Shown here piece by piece: positions 1 to 9,735 of a stretch of DNA of 64,000 nt. The notes beneath the pieces are model-generated. The model saw only the letters and a list, made by a program, of their open reading frames with translations, was not told the origin of the DNA and ran no database searches. The DNA is taken from the NCBI GenBank assembly GCA_963556145.1, contig OY744469.1:1116001-1180000 (forward strand), given 5' to 3'. The first letter of the stretch is position 1; each line of letters begins with the position of its first letter. The position numbers were made by a program, and so were the translations under genes. Source of the DNA: Hygrocybe punicea. Lineage: Eukaryota > Basidiomycota > Agaricomycetes > Agaricales > Hygrophoraceae.

Positions 1-1105
1 TTGAGTTTGCAGTTGAATACCGGCAGGCAATTGACAACATAACGGGAGACAAGACCAGCGGCCTGCGCAAGTATGAGCTAAACGATCAAGAATGGGTGAT
101 TGCTGGCCAATTGTGTCGAGTTCTCAAAGTAGGTCTGTTTCCGGACCAATCTTTCCCATCTCATGTCATGGCTTTCAGGTCTTCAAAGACGCTACCCTGT
201 TTTTCTCTCGGGCAACACCTAACCTCACCACTGTGATCCCGGCAATGGATCACATTGATGAAGTCCTTTCCACAGAATCTCTCGACCGAATGCTCAAGCC
301 GTCAATCCATGCTGCCCTTTCACTCGGCAAGAAAACACTTAACAGGTACTACAACATGACAGACAGCTCAGAAGTCTACAGAATAGCAATGGGCGAGTCT
401 TTTAGAATGATTAAGCACTCACACTGAACCCTCTTCTAGTATTGCATCCCCGGCACAAGCTACATTACTTCAAGCAAGCAAACTGGGAGCCGGAGTCGAT
501 TGAGACGGCAGAGTCGATTGTCTGCAGTGAGTTCCAGCGAACTTATGCTAATGAAGAGGAAAGCACAGATGAACAAGACGAGACATCACTCCCGACAGTA
601 CGTGATATTCCTACATCGTTGTCTTTACTGATGCTGTCTGGAGGCACGGAACGTTTTCGACAATTTACCTGCACTTGCAGCTCCCAAACCGTCTGAACTC
701 CGAGGGGAGCTCGATCTGTACCTCTCAAGTGATCCAGAACACGTCAACGACGTCTTACTGTGGTGGTATCAGAAATGACACGTCTATCCTCGCCTCTCTC
801 ACATGGCACACGATTATCTTTGTATCCCCGGTATTCTGCCATTTCTAGCAGCACTGTCCTTAACTAACCTTTTCCTCATAGCAACATCTGTTGATGTCGA
901 ACGCATATTCAGCTGTGGTCGCATCCTTTTGTCACATATCCGAAATCGGCTCTCAGTTCAGTCAACTCGAGCGCTTCTCTGTCTCGGTGCATGGAGTGTA
1001 TTGGGTTTGGTGAAAGATGCAGATGTTGCTCGTGTCACTGTGCTGCCTGAGGTTGAGGGAGAAGAAGAGGAGTTGGAAGAGGGCTGGGATGCAATCTCGA
1101 AATAG
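1..1105 (+). pseudogene. hAT-family transposase, C-terminal half (5' end outside window)
   Basis: Cut-and-paste DNA transposase remnant. The frame is open from base 3. An intron at about 123-178 joins to a block reading KDATLFFSRATPNLTTVIPAMDHID, and a GC-AG intron at about 394-441 leads into LHPRHKLHYFK. After a frame change the line runs LRGELDLYLSSDPEHV. A further intron (about 832-881) precedes the hAT C-terminal dimerisation signature ATSVDVERIFSCGRILLSHI, and the acidic tail ends at 1105. A TGA at 776-778 (YQK-stop-HVYP) sits where relatives usually have arginine, so CGA to TGA is the simplest explanation. That stop and the loss of frame near 600-690 argue it is no longer functional. 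The family assignment is from recalled hAT motifs; the subfamily is not determined. Confidence 0.85.
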
Positions 1106-1183
1106 CGTATATTGTTAGGATATGTGCCAGTAGTAGGCAAACAACTTAAACCCGCAAGAAACTCGTAAGAATAATAAGAGACC

Positions 1184-1292
1184 CATACCCATACCCATAG
1201 ATTTACTGACCCGCAGTCATGGGTATGGGTATTTACAGGTGTGGGTATGGGTACACTCAATTCTACCCATGGGTTACCCGTGCCATTAACTA
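1184..1292. repeat. hAT terminal / subterminal repeat region
   Basis: About 90 bases after the transposase stop lies a cluster of CCCATACCCATACCCATA and its reverse complement ATGGGTATGGGTA, ending in ACCCATGGGTTACCCGTGCC. Dense short repeats in both orientations next to a hAT gene are typical subterminal transposase-binding sites. The outer end (about 1285-1292) coincides with the point where recognisable CAC2 coding sequence begins, which supports it as the element boundary. The other end is outside the window, so the terminal inverted repeat cannot be paired. Confidence 0.6.
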
Positions 1293-2130
1293 GATCTGTC
1301 TTGTCACCACAGCGATTGTCTATAACATCTCAGTCCATTGCCACGCCTACCCCACGCATCGCGGGTTCGGCGTCATGTGGACCAGTTTTCACCATGCTGT
1401 CCCCGGCCTATTCTCCTACTGAACTGCTTCGACCACCAACACCCACCACCTCGAAGCCTTCGATGCCCATGCCATCTGCGATACCCTCAAGCACTGGATC
1501 AGTCTTTGCGCTGCCTTATCGTATGCTGTTTGTGGTGGTCACTATGGACACTGTTGTGATCTACGATACGCAGCAGTCCGGGCCTGTCTGTCTGCTCACA
1601 AAGCTGCATTACAATGAATTCACAGATATGACTTGGTATGTATCTTACTATCGCTGTGTCACGGTTGACTGACCAGGTTGCCGGATGGGCAAGGCCTTAT
1701 TCTTTCGTCCTGTGATGGCTACTGTACGATCATAATATTCGACGAGATACTCCCGGCTCACCACACGCAACAACATTCCCTCCAGCTGCAATCAATCATG
1801 CAACACCATTCGGTTCCCATGACATACTCCACCTCCAGCTCTAGCCAAGTTCCGTCAACTATTCTGACGCCTGCAGCAACGCCTTCGAGCTCGCACATCG
1901 GCCTGCCACATGCCATTTCGACTACTGTGTCGAAGAAACGTACGATGAAGCAGTTGACCCCGCCACACAGTGGGGATGACAATGCCTCGTCATCTGTGTC
2001 TGAGCTCGACAAAGGCCAAGACACCAGTGACGATGTGAAAAATAATGGGGAGGTCCGCCAAAAAAGAAATGATGTGTTGTGTTGACGCGAGTTGGTGGTC
2101 TCGACCCTTAAAAGCTTGCCAAATCAACCA
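1293..2130 (+). pseudogene. CAC2: Chromatin assembly factor 1 subunit B (Cac2-type WD40), 3' remnant
   Basis: CAF-1 deposits H3-H4 behind the replication fork, and Cac2 is its WD40 subunit. The sequence shows the end of the beta-propeller: ALPYRMLFVVVTMDTVVIYD, then THDM-type text LHYNEFTDMTW, an intron at 1636-1676 (phase 2, restoring the Trp codon), then LPDGQGLILSSCDGYCTIII, FDEILPAHHTQQHSLQLQSI and a Ser/Thr-rich tail. The first half of the gene is missing: coding similarity starts just after the hAT terminus. Near the 3' end the frame slips by one base. In the second frame the text runs KK-stop-CVVLTRVGGLDP-stop, ending near 2112, where relatives usually have KKRR and then a similar ending; TGA and TGT in place of CGA and CGT would fit CpG decay. 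The remnant is therefore truncated, frameshifted and mutated. Confidence 0.8.
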
Positions 2131-2420
2131 ATTGCCCTGTTTTCAATTATGCTGGGGCTGATCACGGCCTAATCACCAGGACTATGATAGCATGCTTTCT
2201 TCAATTTAATCTTGTCTTTGTTGCTTTGGTAATGTACCATGTATATATCCTTTGTCTTGACACAACATTACGATTGAAGTATAGGATGGTACGACTATAA
2301 GAAAGTGGCTGTCTGAAGCAAGGCAGCAATCAAAATATGACCGAGCGTGAATGTGGAAGCATCCCTATGCATCCCATGCCACGGCGAGCCCTCTGTCAAC
2401 ATGAGATGGCAGGGCATCCA
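2131..2420. other. Intergenic, nothing recognised
   Basis: Between the decayed CAC2 end and the eIF2-beta stop codon. AT-rich, with no convincing coding sequence, repeat or RNA gene. It may contain the 3' flanks of two convergent genes. Confidence 0.5.
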
Positions 2421-3584
2421 TCATCCCATCTTATTCTTACTCCTCTTCCCCACTTGCGCTTGGAAACCGCTCTTGATAGCATTGATGGACCGCCGTGAGC
2501 CTCATGATTCGCACGTCATGAAGAATATGCGCGTTTCCTTTGTGAGCAGAGTGTCAGGTGATTTGCAAGTCTTGCAGGTGACATATTCCACTACATACGA
2601 ATGGAATGGACATTTTAGCTGGGCAATGACAGAAAAAAAAGGACGACAACAAACCAATATATCGTCTCAATATGTTCTCAACCTGTTTCTGTTGAAATCT
2701 ACCTTTGATGACCAAACGTCCCACACCGTCGACTGACCCTGTTGTACCCATTTCAGCGAACAAAAACTGTATAACATGTTCCGGCTGTCGATGCATCCAT
2801 TTGCAGATTTCAGTGATGTTTGCAACGATGGTCATTTTGTTGCCTTCTCGATGAATGGATGGAGGTGCAATTGTGTAGCGTTTGCCGGTGGAGTTTAGTA
2901 GAGAAGGATTAGCAGCGTGGAGAGCGAGGTAGAATCGCTGCAGGAGCTGTGGGAAAACAGCTATGAATACGGTGAGTAATGAAGCATTTATGGTAAGGCG
3001 TGCCTCTTGGTATGTATAATCGCGATCGCTTTTTAGCCAAGCTTCATTCCCAGCATCGATGCCAGCCGGAATATCCCTAGTCTGGGCAAAGGGGTCCTCC
3101 CCAAGCTCGACATCATCGACTTCTGGCAGCTGTTCGACTTCATCTGCACCCTCATCATCACCTGCATCTTTTGCCTTGGACTCATTGAGTTCCTTCTCAA
3201 AGGCCTCCAAATCAAACGTGGTCTTTTTCTCGACAGATTTCTTCTTTTTCTTGATGTCAGAGAAGTCCAGGTCCTCCAAGGCAGCAGGAGCTATGCTTGC
3301 AGTTGGGGCTGCTATGGGAGTGGATGTACCGGAGCCGTCTTCGCCCTGTGGGGCAAAAGTAAAATACAGATGTTCATTGTGAAAGACGCAACCCACCAAA
3401 TCAATTTGGATCTCCTTCTTTTTCTTCTTCTTCTTCATGTCTCCAAACATTGCCTTGAACTCGTCATCCTCCTTTTTTTCGTCCACACCATCTTCCCCAC
3501 CCACAAACCCGTTACAGCTGTAGCGACATGTTTTTTCTTGCACTTTTTCAGCGAAGGATCAAATAAAGGTTCTTCTGAAGCCAT
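2421..3584 (-). pseudogene. SUI3: Translation initiation factor eIF2 subunit beta, mutated copy
   Basis: eIF2-beta is part of the ternary complex that brings Met-tRNAi to the 40S subunit. From the ATG at 3584 the text reads [14 protein letters not shown]. The frame then shifts and the N-terminal part is shorter than in relatives, before [10 protein letters not shown] and a lysine run. Inferred introns lie near 3360-3410, at 2947-3003 (donor GC, not GT) and near 2580-2640. The core is well kept: [60 protein letters not shown]. The C2-C2 zinc finger has [11 protein letters not shown] and MTCES, but its fourth cysteine codon is TGA (2502-2504), followed in frame by GSRRSINAIKSGFQAQVGK and a stop at 2421. 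An N-terminal frameshift plus a stop in the zinc finger mark a duplicated or dying copy; an assembly error is the alternative. Confidence 0.8.
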
Positions 3585-3599
3585 TCTGGTTGAGAGTTC

Positions 3600-4103
3600 T
3601 TGTCGATTGTTCCGTCAAAGGGTCGTCCATCATCGTCAGCCACCATCATTGAAATGGGGTGGCCACTAAACCATCACGGGTAATGATGGTGTTGCAGCGG
3701 TGTTGTTGTCCGAGTCGTCATGGCTACGTTATGGTGGTGGTGGATGGCAGCTGGATCTGGGGCCAGACTCTGAAAACACAGAGTCAGAACTGTTCAATAT
3801 CACCTGAAAGTCCGTTGTGTTGCCTTCGCCAACACGTCAAAACCGGCGAGACGCAGGCACGGGCCATGATCGAAAAACTCGTGGTCAACTCTATTATTTA
3901 ACTGATGATAAGATACCGGCCGGTCACCCCCATTTGGTAAATAAATGATGAATTCTCGATAATGATGGGGGTGCACATTAGATTGGGATGCCCTGGGGGG
4001 GGCATTGTGTGCCTGAGTGTGCACCCCGGGGAGCCGAATAGAATAATCCTTTTCTTATAAACAAAAAAAATGTGGCAACTGTCATGCTTTATGCAAACGG
4101 CTG
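3600..4103. other. Intergenic region, no gene recognised
   Basis: Upstream flank of the eIF2-beta copy. Short open frames occur on both strands (for example minus 3800-4024), but none has a recognisable motif or intron pattern. The AT-rich stretch near 4040-4075 precedes a TIR-like end. Confidence 0.4.
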
Positions 4104-4215
4104 TAGTGTTGCCACGGCTCGGTCCGGCTCGGCTCGGCTACGGCTAACAACGGTTAACCCATATATGGGTTGTTAGCCGGACCGGACCGTTGTGGCAACG
4201 GCTAAGCCGCGGCTA
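4104..4215. repeat. TIR-like end with CGGCTCGG / CGGCTAACGG subterminal repeats (left)
   Basis: The block begins TAGTGTTGCCACGGCTCGG and continues with many copies of CGGCTCGG and CGGCTAAC in both orientations, ending near CCGTCCAAAAAAGGAAAT. Its reverse complement is matched at 15540-15687 (TAGTATTGCCACGGCTCGG, ending near a similar GGAAAT motif). The outer base pair on both sides is TA. This is the end of a TIR DNA transposon; whether the two ends belong to one element is not certain. Confidence 0.6.
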
Positions 4216-4793
4216 ACCGTCCAAAAAAGGAAATTTGTCAGGTGACCCAGGTCGGCCAGATCCGTTGTTTGTATTTACCGTTTTGTTCATTGCCACCTGT
4301 GAAGCCCACCCTAACCCTCTAATTAGAGGTTACATCCTATTCGGATGACACCTCTAACTAGAGGGTATTTATCGTAGCTAGGGCCTCTGTCAATAATGTT
4401 TCAATAGCTATAAAGTACTTAGAAAATTTTAGTGTCCTGGACCCCGGAGATAGTGTGTTTCCGCACTCAGGAACAAGGGCGCTGATGGGCTCGGTTTCCC
4501 ATCACCGTTGCCATGGCCCTGCCCATCACTTACTGGCACACACGCGCTCGTCGTCGTCGACGATGAGCACGGCTATTTCACTATCCCGCCGTCTGTTCTT
4601 GCGGAACTTTTTACATATCATAGATATATTCCCCTACATGCTGTATATAGACTAATATACATGAAAATAAACGAAATAAAAGAGAAATAAAAGAAATAAA
4701 AACATGGGGATACCTAGGGCCCCACTGCCTAATTTGCCAACACCCACCTTCGCAGAGGCACCGGATTGGGTCTACTGTGGATGGTGAAGGGTG

Positions 4794-5481
4794 CTAGAGG
4801 GTGGGTAATGGGAGGGAGGGATGCTGGGGGCCGGGGAAGGGTGCATGGAGAGGGGGGTGGCGATGGGTGGCGAGGAAAGGTCCGGGAAGCGAGGCGGTTG
4901 GGGGAAACGGAGAGGGGATGGATGGGGGAGGGCTCCCGGCCCCAAACGAGCGGCGGGAAGGGGTAAGTACATGGGGGAAAGCAGGGATAGGGTGGGTACT
5001 CACCTTTGCCCTTGGGGCCCCCCACGGCCCTCCCAATATCCCACCATCAATAAAGCCAATGGGGACGTCGTAGATGACGTCCCTGTGGTCCCCGTAATGG
5101 GTTTCACCGTCCAGATTGGTCCCGCCGTCGAGTTGCGCGAGGATGGCGGCAGAGGCGATGGCAGTTCCGATAACTCGACGACGATGACGATGTTGACGAT
5201 GTCTTCGTCGTGGGCGACTCTCCACATCGCCCTCGTCGTCTTCGTCGCTGTGCGCCCGGTCCGCCGCCGCTGGTTTCGACGTTCGAGGCTGTTGGTTGAA
5301 AAAGTCGGGCGCGCTCCTGCGCGGCTTTGAGGACGTCCGGGGAGGCATTCTTGGTGCGTATCGTCGCTGTTGTGGTCCTCCTCCTTGTTTCCGTCATTGT
5401 TGAGGTGGTGGGGAGTGGGAATATGGCAGGAGGCGAGTTCGGAGGCGGGCATGTGGTAGTAAAAGGCAAGTGAACAGTCAC
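4794..5481 (-). CDS. Low-complexity Arg/Ser/Pro-rich frame inside the foldback arm
   Basis: Overlapping open frames on the minus strand contain an Arg/His-rich stretch followed by ASAAILAQLDGGTNLDGETH and DVPIGFIDGGILGG, then a potential splice donor (GGTGAGTA) near 5000. The part below 5163 is mirrored in the right arm (5674-6000, plus strand), so the same potential exon occurs twice in opposite directions. I do not recognise the protein. It may be a fragment of a captured host exon rather than a transposon gene. Confidence 0.3.
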
Positions 5482-5573
5482 ACGCCTTTTAGGCTTTTAC
5501 CACCACCATCCCCCATTCCGCTGCGCTCCCACTCCCCACCGCCTCAACAACAACAGAAACGAGGACGATGAGC

Positions 5574-5673
5574 NNNNNNNNNNNNNNNNNNNNNNNNNNN
5601 NNNNNNNNNNNNNNNNNNNNNNNNNNNNNNNNNNNNNNNNNNNNNNNNNNNNNNNNNNNNNNNNNNNNNNNNN
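5574..5673. other. Assembly gap (100 N)
   Basis: Exactly 100 N inside the foldback element. The sequence on the right resumes with the reverse complement of bases ending near 5163, so the right-arm partner of 5164-5573 is missing from the assembly. Confidence 0.99.
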
Positions 5674-6548
5674 TGCCATCGCCTCTGCCGCCATCCTCGC
5701 GCAACTCGACGGCGGGACCAATCTGGACGGTGAAACCCATTACGGGGACCACAGGGACGTCATCTACGACGTCCCCATTGGCTTTATTGATGGTGGGATA
5801 TTGGGAGGGCCGTGGGGGGCCCCAAGGGCAAAGGTGAGTACCCACCCTATCCCTGCTTTCCCCCATGTACTTACCCCTTCCCGCCGCTCGTTTGGGGCCG
5901 GGAGCCCTCCCCCATCCATCCCCTCTCCGTTTCCCCCAACCGCCTCGCTTCCCGGACCTTTCCTCGCCACCCATCGCCACCCCCCTCTCCATGCACCCTT
6001 CCCCGGCCCCCAGCATCCCTCCCTCCCATTACCCACCCTCTAGCACCCTTCACCATCCACAGTAGACCCAATCCGGTGCCTCTGCGAAGGTGGGTGTTGG
6101 CAAATTAGGCAGTGGGGCCCTAGGTATCCCCATGTTTTTATTTCTTTTATTTCTCTTTTATTTCGTTTATTTTCATGTATATTAGTCTATATACAGCATG
6201 TAGGGGAATATATCTATGATATGTAAAAAGTTCCGCAAGAACAGACGGCGGGATAGTGAAATAGCCGTGCTCATCGTCGACGACGACGATCGCGCGTGTG
6301 CCAGTAAGTGATGGGCGGGGCCATGGCAACGGTGATGGGAAACCGAGCCCATCAGCGCCCTTGTTCCTGAGTGCGGAAACACACTATCTCCGGGTCCAGG
6401 ACACTAAAATTTTCTAAGTACTTTATAGCTATTGAAACATTATTGACAGAGGCCCTAGCTACGATAAATACCCTCTAGTTAGAGGTGTCATCCGAATAGG
6501 ATGTAACCTCTAATTAGAGGGTTAGGGTGGGCTTCACAGGTGTTCATT

Positions 6549-6928
6549 GCTCACCCGTACAAAGTACAAGTGAGCATTCCCCGACTCATCGTTCGCCTGT
6601 ACAAAGTACTAGCGAGCTTTTATCTTGGCTCAGACGTGCCCTAACCTCTTGGCTCAGAGACTCTTGCATTCCATCATTGTTCGTCTTGGCTCAGACTTGC
6701 CCTAACTTCTTGGCCTCCGAGACTCCTTCGTTCCATTCTCGCTCGCCTGTACAAAGTACAAGCGAGCTCCAGCCTCCAGGCGTGTCTTGGCTCGGGTGCT
6801 CCCATCGCTCTAGCCGTTCTCGTTCGCCTGTACTGAGTATCAACAAGCTCCACGCTCCCATTGGCCTTGGCTCAGGTGCTCCCATTGGTCAATCTATTCT
6901 CGTTGGCCCGTACAGTGTATCAGCGAGC
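6549..6928. repeat. Five copies of a 27-bp palindrome
   Basis: Copies lie at 6549-6575, 6591-6617, 6741-6767, 6822-6848 and 6902-6928. The best copies have a CTCGC / GCGAG stem around GTACAAAGTAC. The last two have degenerate centres. Between them is a second recurring phrase, CTTGGCTCAG. The array ends about 90 bases before the ATG at 7022, so it could be an operator-like promoter element or the subterminal repeat of a transposon. Confidence 0.75.
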
Positions 6929-7021
6929 TCTTTGACTTCGTCTTTCACCGCTCCTTTGCATCCCTATCCGTGTGTATCTTTTTTTTTGCACCTATTCTAT
7001 TAACCCAAATACTGCTGTCAG

Positions 7022-9614
7022 ATGCCGTCGACCTTCAAAACCTTCATCCTCGACAACTTTGTAATCACCTCCCCAAATGCGGGTCCCTTAGCTGCCTTCC
7101 CCAGTTACCACAATTTCGACTGTGATGATCCAGGGCCAGAGTGGACCTATACAACGAATTGGGCGCGCAACGATCTTCCACAGCTCCCATTTGTGCCCCG
7201 TTCGATACGATGGGATCACCCATTAATACAGCGTCTAGTCTGTGATTACAAGTCGCTATCTATCGAACGCGTCCGTGGTGGGTTCCAATTATCAGCTGCT
7301 ACCCGAGAAAAATGGCACGATCTCGAAACCTCTCTCTATGTGGTTGCTCGGGAATTACTGGGAAAAGCCCCGGGTGCCTTTTTTCCACTTGAATACAGAT
7401 GTTTCCCCGTCCCTCACACATACGGCTACCTCCGCATTCATACACGTGAACACTCAGCCCGAAAGTGTGCCATGAAGTCCCGAGATGCTTTCATACCGTT
7501 GATGGGACTGTGTTCGATGGCCATCTCATTTTTCACAGCCAGCTATGTCCCATATGGCGACGACCCCAACTGGGTGAAGATACTCACTAGCGAAACCAAG
7601 GTCCACCCAGAGTGGGTCCAGCAACTGTGGGATTCACCGATCGCCGACTTCACCAACAGCGTTCCGAGAGTAGGCGTGGTCATTGACGTGCATCAATGCA
7701 AATGGTTGGCACACATCCCAAGACTCGTCAGAGTCAATATCCCTATCTGGTTCGTATGGAGCACCCTCGACAAGCCCCTACGCGTATCACCCAAACCCGA
7801 GGTGGCAAACTACTTACCCAATAATGCACAAGTCCAGGCTGCCTGCCAGCAGTGGCAGTTGGAGCAGTTGTCTCCGCCACCGCCTAGCCCTACCACTGAT
7901 GTAACATCCTCCAAGAAGTTCCCTAAGCCAAACCCAGGCTCTCGCCAGAAACTTGGAGAAACTTGGCAGGAATTCTTTGTTCGACAAGCAGTACGCCACG
8001 AGAAAATTGCTGCCATGGAGACTGCACAAGAAACAGCCGCTCGCTTGGCTCGTCAGAAGGAAGGTGAACGCTTTCGCGCACCGGGGAAGAGAGGGGCTGC
8101 TGTCTTCCGCTGGCTGGAAATGGATGGCTTTCGCCTCAGAACGAGAGTCAATTTCAGAGAGATAGAAGATCTGTGGGAAGAAAAGCCGCCGGAACATATG
8201 CGATATAATGCCTTTGATAGGGAATGGGACGTCTGTACCGAATTTAACCCCGACGCGCCAGACAACGAAGACCCATTCGGTAACGACGACTACGACGGTG
8301 AATATGATGATCCCACCTTGGAAGAAGGTGAGGCGAGGCAACCTGCTGATCAAATCAATAGCCAAACAATACCTGCGGGTCCACTTCCTGCGGAACACTG
8401 GCAGTGAGATGTGCTGTCCATTCATGGTGTCGGCGATCGCCACATGGATGCCGCTGCTCCTAAATTTACGACTACCCTTGACTGCCGTCTTTATGATCGC
8501 TTTGGATTCGATTGGGATGACACCGCCTACGCTGACGGTCCTACGCCATCAAATACCGAATGGGACCGGACCCTTAATATTTTGCAGGACCCTCACCCTC
8601 AAGTGGCTACTAAATACAAGGGCCCAATCTTCGACTTCGTCGCACGTCTGATCGATGGACCAGTGGACGGGTTATCAGCTATGCCATGGGATCTCAGTTT
8701 GTCGAGCCTTTTTCCATTGCGTGAACGACAGGAACATTATCTGACAATTGAGCGGAGGGAGATGATAAACAATAGAGATCAAAAAATATATTTTGTCGGG
8801 TCCACGAGTGCTACTGCGAATATTGATTGGCTGCTTACAGTAGATAGTCCGGTCACCGCTCTGCAATGCCTCCGATCGTGTAGGGATATCACAGAAGCTG
8901 TTCGGTATCTTGTGGAACGCGGAATCCCCTTCAATACCCTCAATCCTTGCCCTGCCTTTTCACACCCACCTCCATCGACAGGCCCTCCACCACCCCCCAT
9001 ATCTCTCGGTGTGCGTGCAGTTGGCTACCAGCCTGATGCTGCTGATTATGCCGCTTATGAAGCGGCTCGAGACCATTTTCTACGTTCTCCACATGCATGT
9101 GAAGCAATCCTCAAGGGTGGTATTGTCTGGCGCCTCGCGATGGAATTCGTTGGCCCTGGACGGGTTCTTACTGGCCCCTCTAGTGCAGCCTTCTCTCGTG
9201 GGCAAGTCTTCCATTTTGCGGATGGCACTACTTTCTGTGACGATCACCTCGGTGAAGATGAGCTTGACCTCATATGTGGCGTATATAGGGTGTATACTGG
9301 TGGGTACCCTCTCTGGATTCGTCAGCCATGCGTTAAGTCAACGTGATGTAGGATCGAACCAACAGGTCTCCCATCTTTCCTGGTGGCCAAAGCACTCAAC
9401 TTGGCAGAAGAGCCTTTTCAATGTTGGCCACTGGACTCCCGCTGCCGAGGACTGGTTTCAGAAACGTCTCGAACTCATCCAGCAGAACAAGGCCCCATGT
9501 CGGACTGCTGGAAAGTGGTATGAATCTCTTCCGAGGCATGGAAGGTCACTGCGTTTGGCTCAGAAGATACATGAGGTAGCGGGCCGGTTCATAGAAGGCG
9601 AGACATTTCCGTAG
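7022..9614 (+). pseudogene. Uncharacterised agaric-specific protein, one in-frame stop
   Basis: A long two-exon gene of a family I recall as expanded in agaric genomes with no assigned function. Exon 1 starts at the ATG at 7022. An intron at 9300-9351 (GTGGGT...GTAG) restores the frame from VYTG to SNQQVSHLSWWPKHSTW. Recognisable stretches are VGVVIDVHQCKWLAHIPRLV, IPIWFVWSTL and, near the end, WTPAAEDWFQKRLELIQ. A basic, glutamine-rich segment at residues about 275-365 resembles a coiled coil. One TGA at 8405-8407 (HWQ-stop-DVLSIHG) interrupts an otherwise open frame of about 846 codons; CGA to TGA is the simplest origin. The gene is convergent with the hAT transposase, stops only about 120 bases apart. 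It could be a passenger of that element or an independent multicopy gene. Confidence 0.7.
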
Positions 9615-9735
9615 TTTGTTGGTCTCGTTTCATTGTTTTTCCTTGTATCGTGTACATTTGTCTTACCATCCACGTCGACCACATTATTTACGTGATGTTC
9701 TTGTGTCCCTTCGTTTCATAATAAAATTTATATTT

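Larger units (their letters stand above)
4294..6542. mobile_element. Foldback element: long inverted repeat around a scaffold gap, 8-bp target duplication
   Basis: The left arm, from 4294 to about 5163, is repeated in reverse complement from about 5674 to 6542. The outer motif is CACCTGTGAAGCCCACC, followed by paired TAATTAGAGG / CCTCTAACTAGAGG repeats. The arms differ at several bases and one homopolymer length, so they are diverged copies. Immediate flanks are TTCATTGC at 4286-4293 and TTCATTGC at 6543-6550, a perfect 8-bp direct repeat; it can be read as 9 bp if the terminal G is counted. The whole palindrome therefore integrated as a unit. An 8-9-bp duplication with very long inverted repeats suits a Mutator-like or hAT-related foldback element; no transposase is visible. 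Confidence 0.75.

Noticed and set aside
1184..1260. CCCATA repeats as an interstitial telomere
   Set aside because: The unit is not the fungal TTAGGG repeat, it occurs in both orientations and directly follows a hAT transposase, so a subterminal repeat is the better reading.
4794..6108. Several Pro-, Gly- and Ser-rich open frames on both strands of the foldback arms
   Set aside because: They mirror each other exactly because the arms are inverted copies, have no motif and no conserved start; low-complexity artefacts apart from one possible exon noted as a feature.
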